Assembly: GCA_964400675.1 (NCBI GenBank)
Contig: CAYNVO010000009.1
Coordinates: 68,078-132,077 of the forward strand
DNA: 64,000 bases
From: 9FT-COMBO-48-23 sp964400675
GTDB taxonomy: Bacteria; Chloroflexota; Dehalococcoidia; GIF9; UBA5629
Direction of reading: 5' to 3'
Part shown: positions 24,805 through 33,629 of the stretch, one piece after another
How positions within the stretch are numbered: position 1 is the stretch's first letter
Layout of the letters: the number at the start of each line of letters is the position of its first letter
Position numbers and translations under genes: made by a program
The notes under the pieces: generated by a model
What the model was told of the DNA's origin: nothing
The model's database searches: none
Seen by the model: the letters and a program-made list of their open reading frames with translations, nothing else

Positions 24805-25416
24805 ATGATTAACAGGATTGCATTTTCCAGACCTCAGACCTTTCTCATGACACTGAAATATGCTGACATTAGAAGCTACATTCTTACAGCCGTGTTCGTT
24901 ATTCTGACTGTATTAACACCCTATGCTTTCCACCAATTCCATCTAGCCGGACCAACCTTCCTGCCCATGCACATCTTCGTATTGATAGCCGGGCTGCTGT
25001 TCGGCTGGCGGGCGGGCCTGATTGTGGGACTGCTGACGCCACTGGTCAGCCATTTCATCTCTGGCATGCCTGTTCTAAATGTTTTACCTCAGATTATCAT
25101 CGAACTTTCAGCCTACGGCCTCATAGCCGGCATGCTCCGCCAGAAGTACAACCTGCGTCCAATATGGGCATTGCTCGGAGCCGTGGTAGGCGGACGCGTG
25201 GCGCTGCTGCTGGCAATGCTGGCGATATACATCATCGCAGGGCAAAGCTACAGCCCACTAGGGCCCGAGGCAAGTCCTTTCGCTTCCTTCTGGTCGGTGA
25301 TTAAGCAGGGCTGGCCGGGCATAGCCATACAGTTAATTTCCATACCGGTGATAGTCTGGCTGGTGGGAAAGTTCACCACCCGGGACACCGAAGGTAGACT
25401 AACAAGGCGAGGGTGA
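24805..25416 (+). CDS. ECF transporter S component-like membrane protein
   Basis: 203 residues with about six membrane helices. LPMHIFVLIAGLLFGWRAGLIVGLLTPLVSHFISGMP is typical of the substrate-binding S components of energy-coupling-factor vitamin importers. The vitamin cannot be told from sequence alone. No A, A' or T components lie in the window, so it probably shares a module encoded elsewhere. It has no visible regulatory RNA upstream; the gap from DUF362 is only 43 bp. Confidence 0.72.
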   Translation: MINRIAFSRPQTFLMTLKYADIRSYILTAVFVILTVLTPYAFHQFHLAGPTFLPMHIFVLIAGLLFGWRAGLIVGLLTPLVSHFISGMPVLNVLPQIIIELSAYGLIAGMLRQKYNLRPIWALLGAVVGGRVALLLAMLAIYIIAGQSYSPLGPEASPFASFWSVIKQGWPGIAIQLISIPVIVWLVGKFTTRDTEGRLTRRG

Positions 25417-25434
25417 AACTTTCAATTGCCACGC

Positions 25435-25700
25435 GGAGTTTATTCTAAGTATACATTCTTCGACAGGCTCAGAATGAGCGGAGGGAAGAGCTTAGAATGA
25501 CACTAAAACACCTGTCATTCTGAAGGAGCCCTTCGCCTTTGTCATCCTGAGGAGCAAAGCGACGGAGGATCTGGCTCAGGATAAACTCCGCGACTGAAGA
25601 ATCTTACATGAGCTGTAAAACAGGACTAAGATTCTTCGCTGCGCTCAGAATGACAAAAGGTGATTCAGAATGTCAGAAATGGCGAAGTGCTCACAATGAA
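25435..25700. repeat. Interspersed repeat cluster, copy 3
   Basis: Contains ATTCTTCGACAGGCTCAGAA, CTGTCATTCTGAAGGAGCCC, GTCATCCTGAGGAGCAAAGC and ATTCTTCGCTGCGCTCAGAA, in both orientations. No gene. Confidence 0.85.
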
Positions 25701-25714
25701 ACGGGGGGGACATA

Positions 25715-26131
25715 GTGTACAAACCCTTATTCGATGAATTCCTGACCAGCAACAACACCCTCCACGTCTACGAAGACAGCAAGCTCATCTTTGCCTCAGA
25801 CAAAGACAGGCTGCTGCCGTTAGTCGAGTACATCGATAAATCTGCCTCCAAACATCGAGATGTGGTCATCTTCGACAAGATAATAGGGCGGGCTGCGGCT
25901 CTTCTATGCATTAAGGCAGACTGCCGGGAGATTTACAGCCCACTGGGCAGTCAGCTTGCCATCGAGGTGCTGGAGCAACACGGCATAGGGCATCACCTGA
26001 GCCAAATCGTACCCTGCATCCAGAAGCCTGACCATAAAGGCATGTGCCCCATGGAGCTATTATCAATCGGCAAAGAGCCCGAAGAGTTCTATAAATTACT
26101 CAAGAACATATTAGCCGAAAAACGTCGCTGA
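25715..26131 (+). CDS. DUF1893 protein
   Basis: 138 residues, GTG start with GGGGGG a few bases upstream. TLHVYEDSKLIFASDKDRLLPLVEYI, then VIFDKIIGRAAALLCIKA match DUF1893, a family of small proteins in archaea, Dehalococcoidia and clostridia with a cytidine-deaminase-like fold. The CP-related Cys (KGMCPMELLSIG) near the C-terminus is typical. Role unknown. The next gene follows after 25 bp and is likely co-transcribed. Confidence 0.85.
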   Translation: MYKPLFDEFLTSNNTLHVYEDSKLIFASDKDRLLPLVEYIDKSASKHRDVVIFDKIIGRAAALLCIKADCREIYSPLGSQLAIEVLEQHGIGHHLSQIVPCIQKPDHKGMCPMELLSIGKEPEEFYKLLKNILAEKRR

Positions 26132-26156
26132 AGTAGCGAAGGGGGTAAGGAGAAGA

Positions 26157-26708
26157 ATGAAGAAATCATCACCGGATGTGGTCTACAAAGAGCTATTAAA
26201 GGGTAAGACTGTGAATTTGGTTATCGAGCATGAACTACGCGGTGTTACGCCGGAGATGCTCGACTGGTGGTGGGACAACATGGATAACGATACTTACAAG
26301 TTATGGAATCCCAAGGACCACATTGCGCTTGAATGGCAAATCCCGCCAAGCCAGCTAGGACATGCCGGTGCTATACATATGGCTTGCGAGGGCATAAGCG
26401 ACATACCGGCTCATATTTTACGCATAAGGTGGGAGGAGCCGAGTGCGGCGCTCATTGCCACCATTTACGGTCACGTCAATGTGGGCAGTGTCCTCGCCGC
26501 CGGCACTGACGACATACCACTCGGTAGTGCCGTCCATGAATACGAAGAGACATCTTACGGAACACGAATGCGCTCCACATTTACTCTTCCCGCGGTGGTA
26601 TCTCAACAGTTCCTTGATTCTTTACGTCAGCACAACATAGCCGAAATGGGACAGTTCCCCGAATTTCTCCCGCAACTATACAGGCAAAAAACCTCTACTA
26701 AGACATAG
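26157..26708 (+). CDS. PhlG-like (DAPG hydrolase family) protein
   Basis: 183 residues. GVTPEMLDWWWDNMDN followed by YKLWNPKDHIALEW matches the PhlG family, named for 2,4-diacetylphloroglucinol hydrolase, a zinc enzyme that cleaves C-C bonds next to aromatic rings. The candidate ligands His and Glu are visible (KDHIALEW; HEYEETSYGTRMRS). In this anaerobe the substrate is unlikely to be DAPG itself; a related aromatic ketone is possible but unproven. Shine-Dalgarno GTAAGGAG. Confidence 0.75.
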   Translation: MKKSSPDVVYKELLKGKTVNLVIEHELRGVTPEMLDWWWDNMDNDTYKLWNPKDHIALEWQIPPSQLGHAGAIHMACEGISDIPAHILRIRWEEPSAALIATIYGHVNVGSVLAAGTDDIPLGSAVHEYEETSYGTRMRSTFTLPAVVSQQFLDSLRQHNIAEMGQFPEFLPQLYRQKTSTKT

Positions 26709-26762
26709 TAATCCGTGCCATGTCTGATACCTGACTCATTGCTATAAAGTGGGGCTGGTGGC

Positions 26763-28157
26763 TTATGGGACGGGTAGATTCTTGAGGTACTCAGCACGCT
26801 GGGTCAAGGCTGCTAACGCCATTATTGCGTTTTCCGGCATAGTGTAGGCTGGTATACCTCGCCTAGTTGCCAGAAACATGCCCTGCCGCTGGTCGATGGA
26901 ATTCCCAGGAACGACAATTATCGGTTTACTGTTCTGGTCGCGTATGCTCTCCAGGCGTGACAGGAACCACTCATCCTCGATAAAGGCGTAGCAAACAGTC
27001 AGCAAGGAGTCCACCGACTGAGCCATTATCTCCAGACAGGTGGCGTAAACCAGAGTTGCCTCGCTAAAAGAAACCCACACCAGGTCCACCGGGTTTTTCG
27101 GGGTGGGGGATGGCGGTATCTTGCCCTTCAGAAATTCACCGAGTTGCTGCTGAACATGTTCAGGCAGTGGTGACACATTCAGTCCTACTCTGGCACAAAC
27201 ATCAGCGCTGGCAACGGCGCCGCCGCCTGACTCAATAAGCAACCCTATCTCTCTGCCTGCTGGCAGGCAGGGACAACTGAAAGCCACAGCCAGGTCCATC
27301 AACTCCTCCAGCCCCTGGGCGGAGATTATGCCTTTTTGACGGCTGGCTGCCTCGAAAATAGCGTGGTTGCCTGCTAAGGAGCCAGTGTGTGAAGCTGCCG
27401 TCTTAGCTCCTACTTCGGAACTGCCGCCTTTCCACACAATAATAGGCTTCTTCGGTGAGATTTCCTCCGCCAGCTTGAGAAAGCGGGCCGGTTGCTTTAT
27501 GCCTTCGATGTAAGCAGCAAAAACCTTCGTCTCAGGGTCATTGCCGAAATACTCTAAGAAATCCTCGATGGTAAGGTCGCTCTGGTTACCGATGCTTATG
27601 ATGCCACTGAAGCGAAGACCTCGCTCGCTGCCGAGACGCGTCATATTCTCGCTTGCCCAGCCGCTCTGTCCCACGAAAGCCACACCTCCAGGCTCCATGG
27701 GCACCCTGGCGTAAGGTACTATAGTATTAATGTTGCCCCTGGGCGAGAATATTCCCATGCAGTTGGGCCCGACTATTCTGATGCCACCCCGGCGGGCGGT
27801 CTCCACCATCTGCCTTTCCATCTCCTTGCCCTCGGCTCCCAGTTCGCTAAAACCGACGCTATGTACAACGGCAAACTTAACGCCCTTTTGAGCACACTCA
27901 GCCATCGCCTGAGGAATACTCTGAACCGGTATAGCCATTATTGCCAAGTCTATTTCGCCGGGAACATCGAGAACGCTGGGATAGCTCTTGAGGGACATAA
28001 TTTCGGATTCCTTGCGGTTTATGGGGTAGATTTTGCCCTTGTAGCCATCTTTGAGCAGGCTGGATACAAACATGCCGCCGGACTTCAATTCGTCCTGAGA
28101 GGCACCGACTATAGCTACAGAGGCAGGCTGGAACAGCTTTCTCAAGTCAGGAGACAT
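26763..28157 (-). CDS. Acyl-CoA synthetase (NDP-forming), alpha-type subunit
   Basis: 464 residues. CoA-binding Rossmann start (LFQPASVAIVGASQDELKSG), then YPSVLDVPGEIDLAIMAIPV, RIVGPNCMGIFSP and the phospho-His region AKTAASHTGSLAGNHAIF. These are the CoA-ligase domains of ADP-forming acetyl/acyl-CoA synthetases, which make ATP from acyl-CoA. The ATP-grasp beta part is not fused and no beta gene lies next to it, so the partner must be elsewhere. It would suit energy conservation in anaerobic acid metabolism. Confidence 0.85.
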   Translation of the reverse strand: MSPDLRKLFQPASVAIVGASQDELKSGGMFVSSLLKDGYKGKIYPINRKESEIMSLKSYPSVLDVPGEIDLAIMAIPVQSIPQAMAECAQKGVKFAVVHSVGFSELGAEGKEMERQMVETARRGGIRIVGPNCMGIFSPRGNINTIVPYARVPMEPGGVAFVGQSGWASENMTRLGSERGLRFSGIISIGNQSDLTIEDFLEYFGNDPETKVFAAYIEGIKQPARFLKLAEEISPKKPIIVWKGGSSEVGAKTAASHTGSLAGNHAIFEAASRQKGIISAQGLEELMDLAVAFSCPCLPAGREIGLLIESGGGAVASADVCARVGLNVSPLPEHVQQQLGEFLKGKIPPSPTPKNPVDLVWVSFSEATLVYATCLEIMAQSVDSLLTVCYAFIEDEWFLSRLESIRDQNSKPIIVVPGNSIDQRQGMFLATRRGIPAYTMPENAIMALAALTQRAEYLKNLPVP

Positions 28158-28218
28158 GTCTTTATTTTTGCTCGGGCAGCGGTTGAAATTATATAACAGT
28201 AGGTCGGCAATGGAAAGA

Positions 28219-28671
28219 CTAGGTGATGATCGATCTCATTTTTGGGTTCGCCAAATTCCTGGGCGTAGCCAGTGCGGCGCGGTCTCTTAGTCTGGGCCCC
28301 CTCATTAAGCCTGCCGGCTCCAGTTTTGAAAATGATGTACAGGTGTATTGCCGTTTAGCCTTTTCGCGTAAGACTTTCAGGACTTGAGGATTATCCTGCA
28401 ATCTGGCGATGCTGGGATAGGCTTTGGGTAGTTGCCCGTGCCTCCTCGGAGACAGTTGATAGTTTATGCTTGTGCCACGTACCATATTCAATTTATAGGT
28501 GTAATGGTCCTCGAAAGTATTTGTCAGGCGGCGTACAGTGACCGTTTTCTGCTGCCCTGTGCTTCTGGCATAGGCCAGCAGTGCAATACCTATGGGGGTA
28601 GTAAATGGCTCAGGCATAAAAAGTAGGGCTAGAGCTATGGATTGTAGCCCTGTGGAGTATGTAGAATTCAT
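28219..28671 (-). CDS. Uncharacterised protein
   Basis: 150 residues. The first 40 are mildly hydrophobic; the middle has TVTVRRLTNTFEDHYTYKLNM and then a basic, Pro-containing C-terminus. No known domain was recognised. Codon use looks coding in the middle but becomes repetitive at the end, so the C-terminus may be out of frame with an older gene. It follows the acyl-CoA synthetase gene on the same strand with a 61-bp gap. Confidence 0.4.
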   Translation of the reverse strand: MNSTYSTGLQSIALALLFMPEPFTTPIGIALLAYARSTGQQKTVTVRRLTNTFEDHYTYKLNMVRGTSINYQLSPRRHGQLPKAYPSIARLQDNPQVLKVLREKAKRQYTCTSFSKLEPAGLMRGPRLRDRAALATPRNLANPKMRSIIT

Positions 28672-28719
28672 ATCAATCTAAACTTCGATATTAAAACTGA
28701 TTTGCTTGATTTTGTCAAA

Positions 28720-28830
28720 CTGCCCTGCAGTAGATTCTTCGCTGAGTTTACCCTGAGCCGGGGTTCATCCTTCGACAGGCTCAGGATGAGCGGTGACGAA
28801 GGGCTCAGAATGACATACGATAAGGACAAA
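28720..28830. repeat. Interspersed repeat cluster, copy 4
   Basis: GATTCTTCGCTGAGTTTACC, then GGGGTTCATCCTTCGACAGG with CTCAGGATGAGCGG, and GGGCTCAGAATGACA. Same family as the other clusters. Confidence 0.8.
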
Positions 28831-28844
28831 CAGGTGCCATCCTT

Positions 28845-29150
28845 CTATTTCAGCTTCTTCTGGAGCCAATCGATTCGGTCACTGACAGCCTTAATTGCCT
28901 CGGTGCGGTCAGCACAGCGAGTCAGGTCATTAGCCAGCTTATCATCACCGAATACATCACGGACCCAAGTGCTGAAGTCATTCTTAATTGGCGTAACATG
29001 ATGACGGTATGAATCTTCAGTCATATGAGCCAGGCATTCAACTAACTGGTGTAAATTCCTGGAGACACAGCCATCCTGGCAAAAGAAGCACTTATCTCCA
29101 CTTGCATCAGATAAAACTCTAGCAACGTCCTGTTTCGTTCTAACAACCAT
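28845..29150 (-). CDS. Small helical protein with CFFC motif
   Basis: 101 residues from ATG 29150, which has AAGGAAAGG upstream; a GTG three codons earlier is possible. DKCFFCQDGC near residue 20 and a helical C-terminus (NDFSTWVRDVFGDDKLANDLTR) are visible. That C-terminal pattern resembles small DUF5752-like domains that pair with other enzymes; the match is from memory and weak. The Cys-rich segment may bind metal. Confidence 0.5.
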   Translation of the reverse strand: MVVRTKQDVARVLSDASGDKCFFCQDGCVSRNLHQLVECLAHMTEDSYRHHVTPIKNDFSTWVRDVFGDDKLANDLTRCADRTEAIKAVSDRIDWLQKKLK

Positions 29151-29341
29151 CGCCTTCACCCTTTCCTTAATCGCGTCCTATTGACCTTAAAGCTGCTCCC
29201 TAGCTATAATAAGATTATCTCCAAGCAATGAAACGTAACAGATGAAATTGTGCTCACCACAGGGTGAATATATTATTAAATCTAACTTAAACTAACACAA
29301 TCTATCTATCTTTGTCAAAGGCACACAGGAAATCACAGGTG

Positions 29342-30187
29342 ATGGAATCTCTAATTGAGCGAGCTGCCAGAGACCTGTTGAAAAGCAACCATGCTATTGC
29401 TTTAACCGGCGCCGGCATGTCAACCGAATCCGGTATACCGGATTTCCGCGGACCAAATGGCATCTGGACCAAAGACCCGGAAGCAGAAAAAAGAGCCTAT
29501 CAGACCTATCACAAGTTCTTGCGAGACCCTAAAGAATACTGGGAAGATGTGTTGAGCGGGCGGTCTTTGCTCGGCAATCTCGAGAGTTTCCAGCCGAACC
29601 CCGGACATTATGCACTTGTCGAGCTGGAAACGCTTGGCATCCTGAGGTCTGTGCTCACCCAGAACATTGACGGCTTGCATGAGAAGGCAGGGAACAAGCG
29701 AGTTCTGGAGTATCATGGTAGCGTTTTGAAACTGAGATGTCCGTCTTGTGGTATAAGGTTCAAACGCAACGAGTATGACCTTAAAGGACTGATGCAGGCA
29801 GAGCAATTACCGCCGCGATGTAACAAATGCAGCAGCCCTATAAAAGGCGATGTCGTTCACTTCAACGAGCCGATACCGTCGGATGTCGCTGAGGAAAGCC
29901 TCGAAGAAGCCTGGAAATGCGACTTAATGCTGATCTGCGGTACTTCAGCAGTTGTCTATCCCTTTGCCCAGTTGCCTCGAATAGCCCGGCAGCGCCAGTT
30001 TGAACAAGCAAGGGAAGCAGAATCCGGTCTGAGGTTTGTGAAAGGCGAGTCGGCGACAATTATAATCGAAGTCAATGCTGAACCCACACCGCTTACAGAC
30101 GAAGGTATTTCCGATTACCTGGTTCAGGGACGCACCGCCGAGATTCTACCCAAGATTGTCGAGACTGTGAAGGCACTGTCCAGGTGA
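29342..30187 (+). CDS. Sir2-family NAD-dependent protein deacylase
   Basis: 281 residues from ATG 29342, preferred over the TTG ten codons upstream. NAD-binding GAGMSTESGIPDFRGPNGIW, the catalytic region TQNIDGLHEKAG and YHGSVLKLRC, a four-Cys zinc site (CPSC ... CNKC), and VVHFNEPIPSD are all present. Sirtuins remove acyl groups from lysines using NAD+. An insertion of about 20 residues (ARQRQFEQAREAESGLRF) lies just before the last NAD-binding strand and is unusual in length. Confidence 0.92.
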   Translation: MESLIERAARDLLKSNHAIALTGAGMSTESGIPDFRGPNGIWTKDPEAEKRAYQTYHKFLRDPKEYWEDVLSGRSLLGNLESFQPNPGHYALVELETLGILRSVLTQNIDGLHEKAGNKRVLEYHGSVLKLRCPSCGIRFKRNEYDLKGLMQAEQLPPRCNKCSSPIKGDVVHFNEPIPSDVAEESLEEAWKCDLMLICGTSAVVYPFAQLPRIARQRQFEQAREAESGLRFVKGESATIIIEVNAEPTPLTDEGISDYLVQGRTAEILPKIVETVKALSR

Positions 30188-30249
30188 GCCGACTATACAG
30201 GACAGACGCCAACAAGTGGAAGATACGCGCTGCACAACACGATGGATTG

Positions 30250-30540
30250 TTAACGTCGCTTTTTTAACTGCATAAGAGCAAAAACTATTGCAGAGGAAAT
30301 AAAATACCAGAAGATTAAATCTACTACCAGCCCCAACCATAAAATAGAATATTGGGGATAATAAAAGAGATCCCCACTCCACACGTGAAAGTAAGAAATT
30401 GGAAATCCATAGGCTTCGCATATTAACATTCCTGGAGGTAAACAGTCGGCCTTATAGAAATATGTAAGACCTAGAACAATTAGGGTGATTAGGATTTTTC
30501 TCCAATCTGGTTTTAAAAATTGCTTAACTGATTGTTTCAT
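30250..30540 (-). CDS. Small membrane protein
   Basis: 96 residues with three hydrophobic stretches (ILITLIVLGLTYFY, WLGLVVDLIFWYFISSAIVFA and a weaker middle one). Basic ends. CLPPGMLICEAYGFPISYFHVW resembles small membrane proteins of unknown role found in archaea and Chloroflexota. No partner is evident. Confidence 0.55.
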   Translation of the reverse strand: MKQSVKQFLKPDWRKILITLIVLGLTYFYKADCLPPGMLICEAYGFPISYFHVWSGDLFYYPQYSILWLGLVVDLIFWYFISSAIVFALMQLKKRR

Positions 30541-30740
30541 TACCTTGCTCTGCTAGAAATCGCCTCATCGCCATTGGATAGCCACTGACTAGGATCGGAA
30601 CGTTCTCGGCGTCCCTATTTTATGCTTACAGTTTTTTGATGGCAAGCCATAGGAGTAAGTTTGGCAAGTGAACAACTCTAATGAACATAGCACTTTTTAG
30701 CTAATCTACTGAACGATTTGGCTTTTTGTCGAGTAACTCG

Positions 30741-31511
30741 CTATAGAACACTCAGTATCTCTTCTGGGGTAGTCAACAATTTTATCTTGTCCCCTTCTTC
30801 AATAATATCTCTACCTCTGCGAAAATCATCATCGAAGCTGGCTAGGTAGCTGCATCCTAAATGATGCGCAAGCAAAATGTGCAATATGTCAGATAATCCG
30901 AGCTGAAGATAAGCGTAAGCAAACGGCTCTAGCCAAGCTTTGTTAAGCGTTAACTTGAAATTCACTATATCGACTTGTAGTAAACCGCTCAAACCATGGC
31001 ATTCTGCAAAACTCCTATTTAGCCAAGTATCAGCCATTAGTAATTCTAATCCGGTCGAATATCCTTTCTCCTCACCTTTTTGTTTTTCTATTTCGTCACG
31101 TCGCAATTCAAGGAGTTTCTTGAGGTAATCACCAATTTCCTTCTTACTTTTCCTTTGCACAATATGCACACCGGCAGCTTCACTAGCATATTGTTTAAAG
31201 GCGGCTTCTGCCTTCCAAGCCATCAACTCCAACAATGATAGAGGGCTAATTACAGCACTCAATTTCGACTGTCCAAAAATAAGTTTTTTCCTGATTTCTA
31301 TTACCTTTTGGAATCTCTTGTCTGCCTTCAGTAGGTCTCTGACGACTGCTAGACTCTTGGGCTCATTTTCGCTGATAATCTTCTCCATGGGGTCTTCTGT
31401 CCAATCAGTCTCCAGTCCTTCAGTCATCCAGTAATCTATCAAAGCTGACGAATCAAAATAAATCGCTGGTAAGTACCTGGCTCTTATTCTGCCAGTTCTA
31501 GTAACATACAT
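30741..31511 (-). CDS. PIN-domain protein, unusually long and without antitoxin
   Basis: 256 residues from ATG 31511 (GGCAGGA upstream); the frame is open to a GTG at 31526. Acidic PIN residues are visible: YFDSSALIDYW near the N-terminus, SPLSLLELMAW, LQLGLSDILHILLAHHLG and YLASFDDDFRRG. PIN proteins are Mg-dependent ribonucleases, often VapC toxins of about 130 residues. Here a helical insertion of about 100 residues (including EKQKGEEKG) splits the domain, and no antitoxin precedes or follows it. A house-keeping or defence RNase is possible. Confidence 0.75.
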   Translation of the reverse strand: MYVTRTGRIRARYLPAIYFDSSALIDYWMTEGLETDWTEDPMEKIISENEPKSLAVVRDLLKADKRFQKVIEIRKKLIFGQSKLSAVISPLSLLELMAWKAEAAFKQYASEAAGVHIVQRKSKKEIGDYLKKLLELRRDEIEKQKGEEKGYSTGLELLMADTWLNRSFAECHGLSGLLQVDIVNFKLTLNKAWLEPFAYAYLQLGLSDILHILLAHHLGCSYLASFDDDFRRGRDIIEEGDKIKLLTTPEEILSVL

Positions 31512-31710
31512 TCTATTCCTGCCCACTTAATAAACACGTATATCCAGTATAGTCATTGAGGAAAGCTAAGTCCAGCTACTTCTTGCTTAGTGCACTTTCT
31601 GACGAAATGTCCAATACCAGGCTTCTCCGAAATGGCAAAGGTGTTTGTGCATACGGATATTGGCAGGAAAATTTCATGAAAGACATTTATTTTTTGTTAG
31701 CCAGATGTTT

Positions 31711-31751
31711 TACAAAAGAAAAGCCCCTCCCTGTTATGGTAGGGAGGGGCT
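31711..31751 (-). terminator. Intrinsic terminator of the 4-hydroxybutyryl-CoA dehydratase gene
   Basis: AGCCCCTCCCT (31722-31732) and AGGGAGGGGCT (31741-31751) form an 11-bp perfect stem with an 8-nt loop. Read on the minus strand it is followed by TTTTCTTTT and starts 18 bp beyond the stop of the gene ending at 31770. This is the clearest terminator in the window. Confidence 0.9.
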
Positions 31752-31769
31752 AATGGAACCGTAAATTAA

Positions 31770-33302
31770 CTATTTCTTGGCTGCCCCGGCGGGTGTTTTG
31801 GCTTTCCTAGTAGTCTGCTTGCTCAAAGCCTCGCGGTCGCCGCCGCTCATGCCGGCGAGATACTTAACCATCTTTTTCCTGGACTCGATGTCATACTGGG
31901 TAGTGATGGCGATTTGCTCCATGACCGGTGAGCCGCCACCATGGTAACTGCCCACATTATGTATACCACCGCTGGCTGAGCAAAGCACGTCGCCCATATA
32001 TCGCCAGAACTGTGCCTGGTCCTCCGATGACATATTTGGATTCCTCTTGGTATACTTCAGTAGCAGGTCTTTGGTTTCCGGATTCACGAAATCTTTCTCG
32101 TAAGGGAAGGTAGCTACTACACCACCGGCGATATCGCAGAGTATTTCCGCCTCACGCCACACCGCCTCGCCTGTAAGGCAGCGTCCCACATTACAGTAAA
32201 TCGAATTAGGTATGTAAGAGCCGGGCCCATAGGGTATAAAGCCTACACCAGGCATATAAACCTCCGGTTTACCAAGGTCAGAGGCTGTATATCCGGCGGC
32301 GTAGCCCAATTCGGTGGTCAAAATTATCTCAGACAGCTTCTGCCGAACATGGGGCGCTTTATGAACGTTATTCACCTCAGCAGCAAGAGCTGCATTCCCC
32401 AGGACAATGTCACCGATAGCCGGCTTGCAGCCCGAGTAGGAATGGCGGTGGAACAAAGCGAACAGTAGAGCCAGCACGCCTCCATGCTGCCATTCACCGG
32501 CGAGGAAGACTCTTTCCCAGGGTACGAAACAGTCGTCGAAAATCACATAGGAATCAGTAGCGCCGGGCACAAAGCCGCGCTTGAAATATTTCCTTGGCCT
32601 CAAGTTATGGACGGTGACCACTTGCTTCAGCCCATCCCAATCACCCGGAACGGCGAAGGCTACCGCGTAATCCTTATCCTCGGGGCGCAACGCCCGTGTG
32701 GGCACTACCAGCACCTCGTCAGCCACTGAGGCTTCAGAGATATGCACCTTACAGCCGCTGACCACAATACCATCGCTAAGCCTTTCCTTAATACGCACGT
32801 AGGCATCAAGATTCGGCTGGTCGGCAGGCCTTAGTATCCTATCGCCCTTGACATCCGTCTGAGCACAGCAACCCACCAGGTCCTCGGTCTGGAAACGGCC
32901 GAGCCACTTTTTAAAGTTCTCATGGTACTGGGTGGCGCCTTTATTCAGCTTGTCCGCTTCGTAGGAAACATTATAGATAGCGTTGGTGGCGTCGATGCCC
33001 ATGCAGCGCTGTATACAACCGCCCACCTTCTGGCAGTACATGCGGGTCATGTCCTGCTTATTGTGCAGGTCATCGGTGTTTTGATGGATGTGGTTGAAGC
33101 GGTTAATCCTTTCACCGGTGAGATGAGAGATGGCAGTGCACAGCTCCTGGTTCTCCGGCCTGGCTGCTTCCTCAAAGGTGGTGCCCATGACATTGAGGCA
33201 GTCCGCCTGAAGCTCATCTGCGCGGTCGATTAGCTCACCATCGAGGTAGACATTCCGCTTCATCTTTGATAGACCTTTGATATACTGTTCCTTAGTTCTC
33301 AC
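31770..33302 (-). CDS. abfD: 4-hydroxybutyryl-CoA dehydratase / vinylacetyl-CoA isomerase-type
   Basis: 510 residues. All four expected [4Fe-4S] ligands are visible: CIQRC (Cys96, Cys100) and HRHSYSGC (His285, Cys292). The spacing of the last pair equals the His292/Cys299 of the clostridial enzyme. FAD-fold segments include QTDVKGDRILRPADQP and DDCFVPWERVFLAGEWQ. The enzyme dehydrates 4-hydroxybutyryl-CoA to crotonyl-CoA through a radical route and is used in aminobutyrate fermentation and some carbon cycles. A Lys/Ala-rich tail (KTTRKAKTPAGAAKK) is an addition. A terminator follows directly. No CoA-transferase adjoins it, so the pathway cannot be placed from this window alone. Confidence 0.88.
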   Translation of the reverse strand: MRTKEQYIKGLSKMKRNVYLDGELIDRADELQADCLNVMGTTFEEAARPENQELCTAISHLTGERINRFNHIHQNTDDLHNKQDMTRMYCQKVGGCIQRCMGIDATNAIYNVSYEADKLNKGATQYHENFKKWLGRFQTEDLVGCCAQTDVKGDRILRPADQPNLDAYVRIKERLSDGIVVSGCKVHISEASVADEVLVVPTRALRPEDKDYAVAFAVPGDWDGLKQVVTVHNLRPRKYFKRGFVPGATDSYVIFDDCFVPWERVFLAGEWQHGGVLALLFALFHRHSYSGCKPAIGDIVLGNAALAAEVNNVHKAPHVRQKLSEIILTTELGYAAGYTASDLGKPEVYMPGVGFIPYGPGSYIPNSIYCNVGRCLTGEAVWREAEILCDIAGGVVATFPYEKDFVNPETKDLLLKYTKRNPNMSSEDQAQFWRYMGDVLCSASGGIHNVGSYHGGGSPVMEQIAITTQYDIESRKKMVKYLAGMSGGDREALSKQTTRKAKTPAGAAKK

Positions 33303-33629
33303 TTTGCTCCTCCTTAATATAATGGGAATAGACGCTACAATGCTACCACTTTACGGCAAAAAAGTCATATTCTGGCACATTGACTCAAATTAGTGTTTTA
33401 ACTTAGCACACAGAAATATTCGAATTTTCTGCAAAAGTGGTGATTTTGTGCTAGAATTGAAGCCATTGAACGCCCACTATTTGGATTAGCGATATGTTCC
33501 CTTGGAGATCGTTTGCCCTCAATTCGGTACAAACCTGCCGCAGTCCGCTGATTCTCAAGTTAATGAAAGCCTGGCAACTGCATTCCAGCAGTTTTAACCA
33601 TATCAATCATACAATACGGAGGTAAGATA
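33303..33629. other. Divergent intergenic region between dehydratase and malic enzyme
   Basis: 327 bp, rich in A/T near the dehydratase start. An extended -10 element (33449-33457) points toward the malic enzyme, leaving a leader of about 165 nt. A 43-codon frame from 33494 ends at the Shine-Dalgarno of the malic enzyme but has no ribosome-binding site and no recognisable content. No riboswitch class was recognised. Confidence 0.5.
33449..33457 (+). promoter_or_regulatory. Extended -10 promoter element (TGCTAGAAT)
   Basis: Identical in its nine bases to 4127-4135 and close to 60651-60659; lies 172 bp before the malic enzyme start. No good -35 box. Confidence 0.4.

Noticed and set aside
28219..28671. 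Transposase fragment
   Set aside because: Considered because of the basic C-terminus, but no DDE residues or inverted repeats are visible; left as uncharacterised.
33494..33625. 43-codon frame before malic enzyme as a leader peptide
   Set aside because: No ribosome-binding site, no runs of regulatory codons; it merely ends at the Shine-Dalgarno.
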